NCBI GenBank assembly: GCA_905188085.1
Contig: CAJJKN010000005.1
Location: 1-64,000 of the forward strand
Length of the DNA: 64,000 bases
Reading direction: 5' to 3'
Source: an uncultured Bacillota bacterium
Lineage (GTDB): Bacteria; Bacillota; Clostridia; Christensenellales; QAND01
The notes below the pieces were generated by a model. That model had not been told where the DNA came from. It saw only the letters and a program-made list of their open reading frames with translations, and ran no database searches. How positions within the stretch are numbered: position 1 is the first letter of the stretch; each line of letters begins with the position of its first letter. Both the position numbers and the translations under genes were made by a program. This document shows, piece by piece, positions 60,128-64,000 of this stretch.

Positions 60128-61525
60128 ATGAAATATGATGTCATCATCGTGGGCGCAGGCCCGGCGGGCATTTTTACCGCCATTGAGATGATAGAGCGCA
60201 AGAGCACAAAAAAAATACTGATTGTGGAAAAGGGCAGTTCCATCCATAAGCGCAAATGTCCCAAAGCGGTGACAAAAGAATGCATAAACTGCAAGCCTTC
60301 CTGCCACATCACCACCGGGTTTTCCGGCGCGGGCGCGTTTTCGGACGGCAAATTATCGCTCAGCTACGAAGTGGGCGGCGATTTGCCGCGGCTGATCGGC
60401 GCGGACAAGGCGCAGGAAACCATCAACTATACCGATAAAATCTATCTTAGCTACGGCGCGGACCCGCATGTGGAAGGCGTGGGCAACGATGAAAAGATCA
60501 AAGCGATTCGCAAAAACGCCATTGCCGCCGGGTTGAAATTGGTAGATTGCCCGATTCGCCATTTGGGCACCGAGATGGCGCAGCAGATTTACGGTAAAAT
60601 CGAACAGCACCTGCTGGACAGCGGCGTGGACATTCTCTTCCAGCACACCTGTGAAGATTTGCTCATTGCCGACGGCGTATGCACCGGCGTGCGCATTTCC
60701 GATGCGTTGCACCCGGAAAACGTGCAGGAAATTTTGGGCGATACCGTGGTTGTGGCTGCCGGCCGCAAAGGGGCGGATTGGCTGGAAAGCGTATGCGAAA
60801 AGCACGGCGTGGAACACCAGCCCGGCACGGTGGACATCGGCGTGCGCGTGGAAGTGCGCAACGAAGTGATGGAGGAAGTGAACAACGTTCTCTACGAATC
60901 CAAATTGATCGGTTATCCGCCGCCGTTTGAAAACAAAGTGCGTACGTTCTGCCAGAATCCGGGCGGCTTTGTTTCCCAGGAAAATTATGATAACAACCTG
61001 GCCGTGGTAAACGGGCATTCCTACAAAAAGCTGAAAAGCGACAACACAAACCTGGCCATTTTGTGTTCGCATAACTTCAGCACGCCGTTTAACCAGCCCA
61101 TTGCCTATGCAAAGCGCGTGGGCGAACTGGTCAACATGCTGGCAAACGGGCACATTCTCGTGCAGCGCTTTGGCGATATTCTAAACGGTAAGCGCACCTG
61201 GCCGGAGGAATTGCAGCGCAGCAACGTGCGCCCCACCATGCCGGACGCCGTGGCGGGCGATATTACCAGCGCCCTGCCCTATCGCACGATGATGAACATC
61301 ATCAGCTTTATTCAGGCGTTTGACAAAATCGTCCCCGGCTTTGCCAGCAACGAAACGCTGCTGTATGCGCCGGAAATCAAATTTTATTCCAACCGGATTA
61401 AAATGGATGATAAATTCCGCACCAACATTCAGGGCCTGCATTGCCTGGGCGATTCCAGCGGATGGACGCGCGGGCTGATGATGGCCTCTTCCATGGGCGT
61501 GTTGATGGGCCGCGAACTGGCCTAA
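60128..61525 (+). CDS. FAD-dependent dehydrogenase (COG2509-like)
   Basis: The 465-residue flavoprotein has the dinucleotide-binding VIIVGAGPAGIFTAIE at the N-terminus and a Cys-rich stretch at about residues 45-60 (KCPKAVTKECINCKPSCH). GFSGAGAFSDGKLSL and a C-terminal GDSSGWTRGLMMASSMG FAD site follow. This pattern fits the uncharacterised FAD-dependent dehydrogenases of COG2509. The function is unknown, and the Cys cluster might bind iron-sulfur or zinc. I chose ATG 60128 after GGGAGATG; the ATG at 60119 is too near the site. Confidence 0.88.
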   Translation: MKYDVIIVGAGPAGIFTAIEMIERKSTKKILIVEKGSSIHKRKCPKAVTKECINCKPSCHITTGFSGAGAFSDGKLSLSYEVGGDLPRLIGADKAQETINYTDKIYLSYGADPHVEGVGNDEKIKAIRKNAIAAGLKLVDCPIRHLGTEMAQQIYGKIEQHLLDSGVDILFQHTCEDLLIADGVCTGVRISDALHPENVQEILGDTVVVAAGRKGADWLESVCEKHGVEHQPGTVDIGVRVEVRNEVMEEVNNVLYESKLIGYPPPFENKVRTFCQNPGGFVSQENYDNNLAVVNGHSYKKLKSDNTNLAILCSHNFSTPFNQPIAYAKRVGELVNMLANGHILVQRFGDILNGKRTWPEELQRSNVRPTMPDAVAGDITSALPYRTMMNIISFIQAFDKIVPGFASNETLLYAPEIKFYSNRIKMDDKFRTNIQGLHCLGDSSGWTRGLMMASSMGVLMGRELA

Positions 61526-61541
61526 AGAAAAAAGAGCATCG

Positions 61542-61568
61542 GGCAGGCGTCGGCCTGCCTTTTCTCTT
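61542..61568 (+). terminator. Terminator after the flavoprotein gene
   Basis: GGCAGGC (61542-61548) pairs with GCCTGCC (61553-61559), followed by TTTTCTCTTTTC. Confidence 0.85.
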
Positions 61569-61632
61569 TTCTTTACTAGGCAAATGCGGTATAGTAATAG
61601 TAGAATTTATATGCTGTAAAGGAGAAAGAGCG

Positions 61633-62496
61633 ATGAAAACGATCGGGTTTATCGGCGTAGGCGTCATGGGCAAATCCATGGTGCGCAACTTGATAAAAAA
61701 CGGATTTGAAGTTTCCATCTATGCGCGTACCAAAGCCAAGGTGACGGATATATTGGCAGAAGGCGCCCTGTGGTGCGACAGCATTGCGCAATGCGCCCAA
61801 GGCAAAGACGCCGTGATTACCATTGTGGGCTATCCAAAAGACGTGGAAGAAGTGTATTTCGGCCGGGGCGGCATTTTGGAAAATGCGTCTGCCGGCTGCG
61901 TTTTGATTGATATGACCACCACCAGCCCGCAATTGTCTGTAAAAATTGAACAGGCGGCCAAGGAAAAAGGCTTAAAAGCGCTGGATGCTCCGGTTTCCGG
62001 CGGCGATGTGGGCGCCAAAAACGGCACGCTTTCCATCATGGTGGGCGGCGAAAAGGAAACGTATACCCAGTGTTTGCCGATTTTCCAAGCCATGGGCACC
62101 AACATCATCTACGAAGGCAAAGCGGGCGCGGGCCAGCACACCAAAATGGCCAACCAGATTGCCCTGGGCGGCGCGATTGCCGGCGTTTGCGAAGCACTGA
62201 CCTATGCCAAAAAAGTAGGGCTGGATCTGCAAACCATGCTGGATTCCATTTCCAAAGGCGCGGCCGGTTCCTGGCAGATGAGCAACATGGCGCCGCGTAT
62301 GCTCAAAGGCGATTTTGACCCGGGGTTCTTTGTCAAACACTACATCAAAGACATGAACATTGCGCTGGAGGAAGCCTCGCATGTGAATTTGACGATGCCG
62401 GTGTTAAACGAAGTGCATGATATGTATCAGGCGCTGGATGACCGGGGCATGGGCGATCTCGGCACCCAGGCTTTGATCAAATATTACGACAAATAA
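61633..62496 (+). CDS. Beta-hydroxyacid dehydrogenase family (3-hydroxyisobutyrate dehydrogenase-like)
   Basis: The 287-residue NAD(P)-dependent enzyme has the Rossmann start TIGFIGVGVMGKSM, the substrate-binding DAPVSGGDVGAKNG, the catalytic Lys in GAGQHTKMANQ, and a helical C-terminal domain ending DLGTQALIKYY. Candidates include 2-hydroxy-3-oxopropionate (tartronate semialdehyde) and hydroxyisobutyrate substrates. It is monocistronic with AAGGAGAAAG before ATG 61633 and a terminator after it. Confidence 0.92.
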   Translation: MKTIGFIGVGVMGKSMVRNLIKNGFEVSIYARTKAKVTDILAEGALWCDSIAQCAQGKDAVITIVGYPKDVEEVYFGRGGILENASAGCVLIDMTTTSPQLSVKIEQAAKEKGLKALDAPVSGGDVGAKNGTLSIMVGGEKETYTQCLPIFQAMGTNIIYEGKAGAGQHTKMANQIALGGAIAGVCEALTYAKKVGLDLQTMLDSISKGAAGSWQMSNMAPRMLKGDFDPGFFVKHYIKDMNIALEEASHVNLTMPVLNEVHDMYQALDDRGMGDLGTQALIKYYDK

Positions 62497-62519
62497 ACAA
62501 TCCGCCGTCAATACAAAAT

Positions 62520-62546
62520 AAGGGCTTGAAAACAGGCCCTTTTTTC
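62520..62546 (+). terminator. Terminator after the hydroxyacid dehydrogenase gene
   Basis: AAGGGC (62520-62525) pairs with GCCCTT (62536-62541), followed by TTTTTCTTT. Confidence 0.82.
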
Positions 62547-62636
62547 TTTATACTCATTATATTTTCCATAGCTCCAACGGCGGGTTTTTCCGTTTTTTTG
62601 GGGCAAACTACCAAAAACAAACGGGGGCGTTTTCTC

Positions 62637-63194
62637 ATGAGACGAAAACACATGGCCAAAGAGGCCCATAAACAGCGCGTGGTGCAGAGCATCTTAAAAG
62701 ATGTGCGCGAAGAGCTGCTGGACGACGCGCTGATTCATCGGATTTTGCATGAAAAGGTATCCAAAGCGCCGGATGGGCAAAACGACACCCTGGGCCAGCG
62801 CGCCGCGGATAAACTGGCCGCCTTTGCCGGCAGCTGGCTGTTTTTGTTTACGTTTATCGCCCTGCTGTTGGGCTGGATGATTGTAAACACCATCCTCGCG
62901 GCCCGGGCGTTTGACCCTTACCCCTACATTCTTTTGAATTTGGTGCTGAGCTGTCTGTCCGCCATACAGGCGCCGATTTTGATGATGAGCCAAAACCGGC
63001 AGAGCGAAAAGGACCGTCTGCATGCGGAAAACGATTTTCAGGTAAATCTGAAAACGGAATTTATCATAGAGGATTTGCACCATAAGCTGGAGGAATCTTT
63101 GAAAAATCAACAGGCGCTGCAAGCGCAGATCAAGGCGCTTTCCGAAAAGCTGGATGCGCCCACTCCCATGGGAGAAAACAATGAAACGCTCTGA
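62637..63194 (+). CDS. DUF1003 membrane protein
   Basis: From ATG 62637 the product is 185 residues. Two membrane helices (WLFLFTFIALLLGWMIVNTI and YILLNLVLSCLSAIQAPILM) lead into the DUF1003 hallmark MSQNRQSEKDRLHAENDFQVN. A C-terminal coiled coil (HHKLEESLKNQQALQAQIKAL) completes it. The function is unknown. The frame is open upstream to 62526, but no good ribosome binding site lies there. It overlaps the next gene by 14 bp. Confidence 0.88.
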   Translation: MRRKHMAKEAHKQRVVQSILKDVREELLDDALIHRILHEKVSKAPDGQNDTLGQRAADKLAAFAGSWLFLFTFIALLLGWMIVNTILAARAFDPYPYILLNLVLSCLSAIQAPILMMSQNRQSEKDRLHAENDFQVNLKTEFIIEDLHHKLEESLKNQQALQAQIKALSEKLDAPTPMGENNETL

Positions 63195-64000
63195 AAAAAT
63201 AACGTTGAAAGAATGCTTCCTGCTTACCTTCGGCACGCTGCTGGTGGCGGCCGGGATTTACTTTTTCCAATTTCCAAACCACTTTTCCACCGGCGGGGTC
63301 AGCGGGCTTTCGATTTTGATCGTCCGCGTGCTGCCCGGCCTTTCCCCTTCCATGCTGGTGGCCGGGTTTAACCTGTTGTTTTTGCTGCTGGGGTTTGTGT
63401 TTATCAGCTCGGATTTCGGAACGCGGACGGTGTATTGCACGGTGCTGTTCTCTTTGGCCTTGCAGGGCATGGGGCTGCTTTTCCCGCTTTCGGCGCCGCT
63501 GACGGACCAGCGGCTGCTGGAATTGGTCTTTGCGGTGATGCTCTCCTCCCTCGGCACGGCGATGCTCTTTCATCAAAACGCCAGCACCGGCGGCACGGAC
63601 ATTGCCGCCATGATCCTGCGCAAATATACCCAGCTGGATATCGGCAAATCGCTGATGTACGTCAATTTTCTCATCGCGGTGTCCTCGCTGTTTTTGTTTG
63701 ACGTGGAAACCGGCCTGTTTTCCATTTTGGGCTTGCTGTTAAACACGCTGCTGGTGGATTATGTAACGGAAAACCTGACGCTTAGAAAAAGCCTTTCCAT
63801 TGTTACCACCAAGCCGGAGGAAACCTGCGCCTATATCAACCGCTATCTAAAGCGCAGCGCCACGGTTTGGCAGGCAAACGGCGCCTACACGCATGAAAAC
63901 GTGTCCATCGTGTTTACGGCGCTGGGGCGCAGCCAGGCCAACGATTTGCGGCAATATGTGAAAACCATCGACCCGGATTGTTTTGTGGTGGTAAACAGCA
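63181..64000 (+). CDS. YitT family membrane protein (DUF2179), 3' end outside window
   Basis: The first 273 residues are visible. They contain five or six membrane helices, starting CFLLTFGTLLVAAGIYFFQFPNHFS, with the family GGVSGLSILI and ASTGGTDIAAMIL repeats. A C-terminal DUF2179 domain follows (LSIVTTKPEETCAYINRYL). The function of YitT proteins is not established. The gene starts inside the DUF1003 frame with GGGAGAAAAC before ATG 63181 and continues beyond base 64000. Confidence 0.92.
   Translation, partial: MKRSEKITLKECFLLTFGTLLVAAGIYFFQFPNHFSTGGVSGLSILIVRVLPGLSPSMLVAGFNLLFLLLGFVFISSDFGTRTVYCTVLFSLALQGMGLLFPLSAPLTDQRLLELVFAVMLSSLGTAMLFHQNASTGGTDIAAMILRKYTQLDIGKSLMYVNFLIAVSSLFLFDVETGLFSILGLLLNTLLVDYVTENLTLRKSLSIVTTKPEETCAYINRYLKRSATVWQANGAYTHENVSIVFTALGRSQANDLRQYVKTIDPDCFVVVNS

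Overview
The window looks like chromosome of a spore-forming, low-to-mid GC Gram-positive bacterium, most probably an anaerobic gut member of the Clostridia. The basis is two T-box leaders (Phe, Thr), a THF riboswitch, an L20-type leader on infC-rpmI-rplT, a YtxC-like sporulation gene beside thrS, a sortase-anchored Cna-B adhesin, and uniformly strong AGGAGG-type ribosome binding sites. The genus cannot be fixed from the sequence alone. No rRNA, tRNA or CRISPR array was seen.

Region 1 (about 1-9,400) is visibly AT-rich and is accessory DNA. It opens with the end of a Mob/Pre relaxase gene and a TnpV gene, then a strong terminator. Converging on them is a tightly packed minus-strand operon read from about 8,012 down to 1,036. 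It holds an AbiEi antitoxin, an internally deleted AbiEii toxin, a type III modification methylase with an extra 260-residue membrane-containing N-terminus, a small membrane/coiled-coil protein, a type III restriction helicase-nuclease, a DUF6338 membrane protein and an unlisted 58-residue protein with three GYQP repeats. This membrane-decorated type III restriction-modification operon is the best candidate for a new system here. A GIY-YIG/DUF4357 protein lies next to it.

Region 2 (9,500-35,400) is a mosaic of housekeeping and small regulatory modules: AlkA-like glycosylase plus Ogt alkylation repair, a TetR/methyltransferase operon with operators built into its promoter, AraC-GyrI, an OYE-family oxidoreductase, a cation/proton antiporter, DUF2156-GNAT, a CDP-alcohol phosphatidyltransferase without a normal start, an M20 hydrolase, a MATE-MerR pair, a solute symporter, an FGGY kinase, a decayed YczE-like gene, a metallopeptidase, a membrane/papain-like fusion, a phosphodiester glycosidase operon, and a THF-riboswitch folT-folC operon.

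Region 3 (35,500-50,700), almost all on the minus strand, is the translation core: thrS, infC-rpmI-rplT, a TrmH-type methyltransferase, an SDR, pheS-pheT and mutS2, with ytxC, an ABC transporter pair and a broken DUF998 gene upstream of thrS.

Region 4 (50,700-64,000) carries a large Cna-B repeat adhesin with a long leader, trmO, a structured gene-less stretch, an HTH protein with a cyclase-like domain, a NOL1/NOP2/Sun-type RNA methyltransferase, a COG2509-like flavoprotein, a beta-hydroxyacid dehydrogenase, a DUF1003 protein, and a YitT-family protein cut by the window end.
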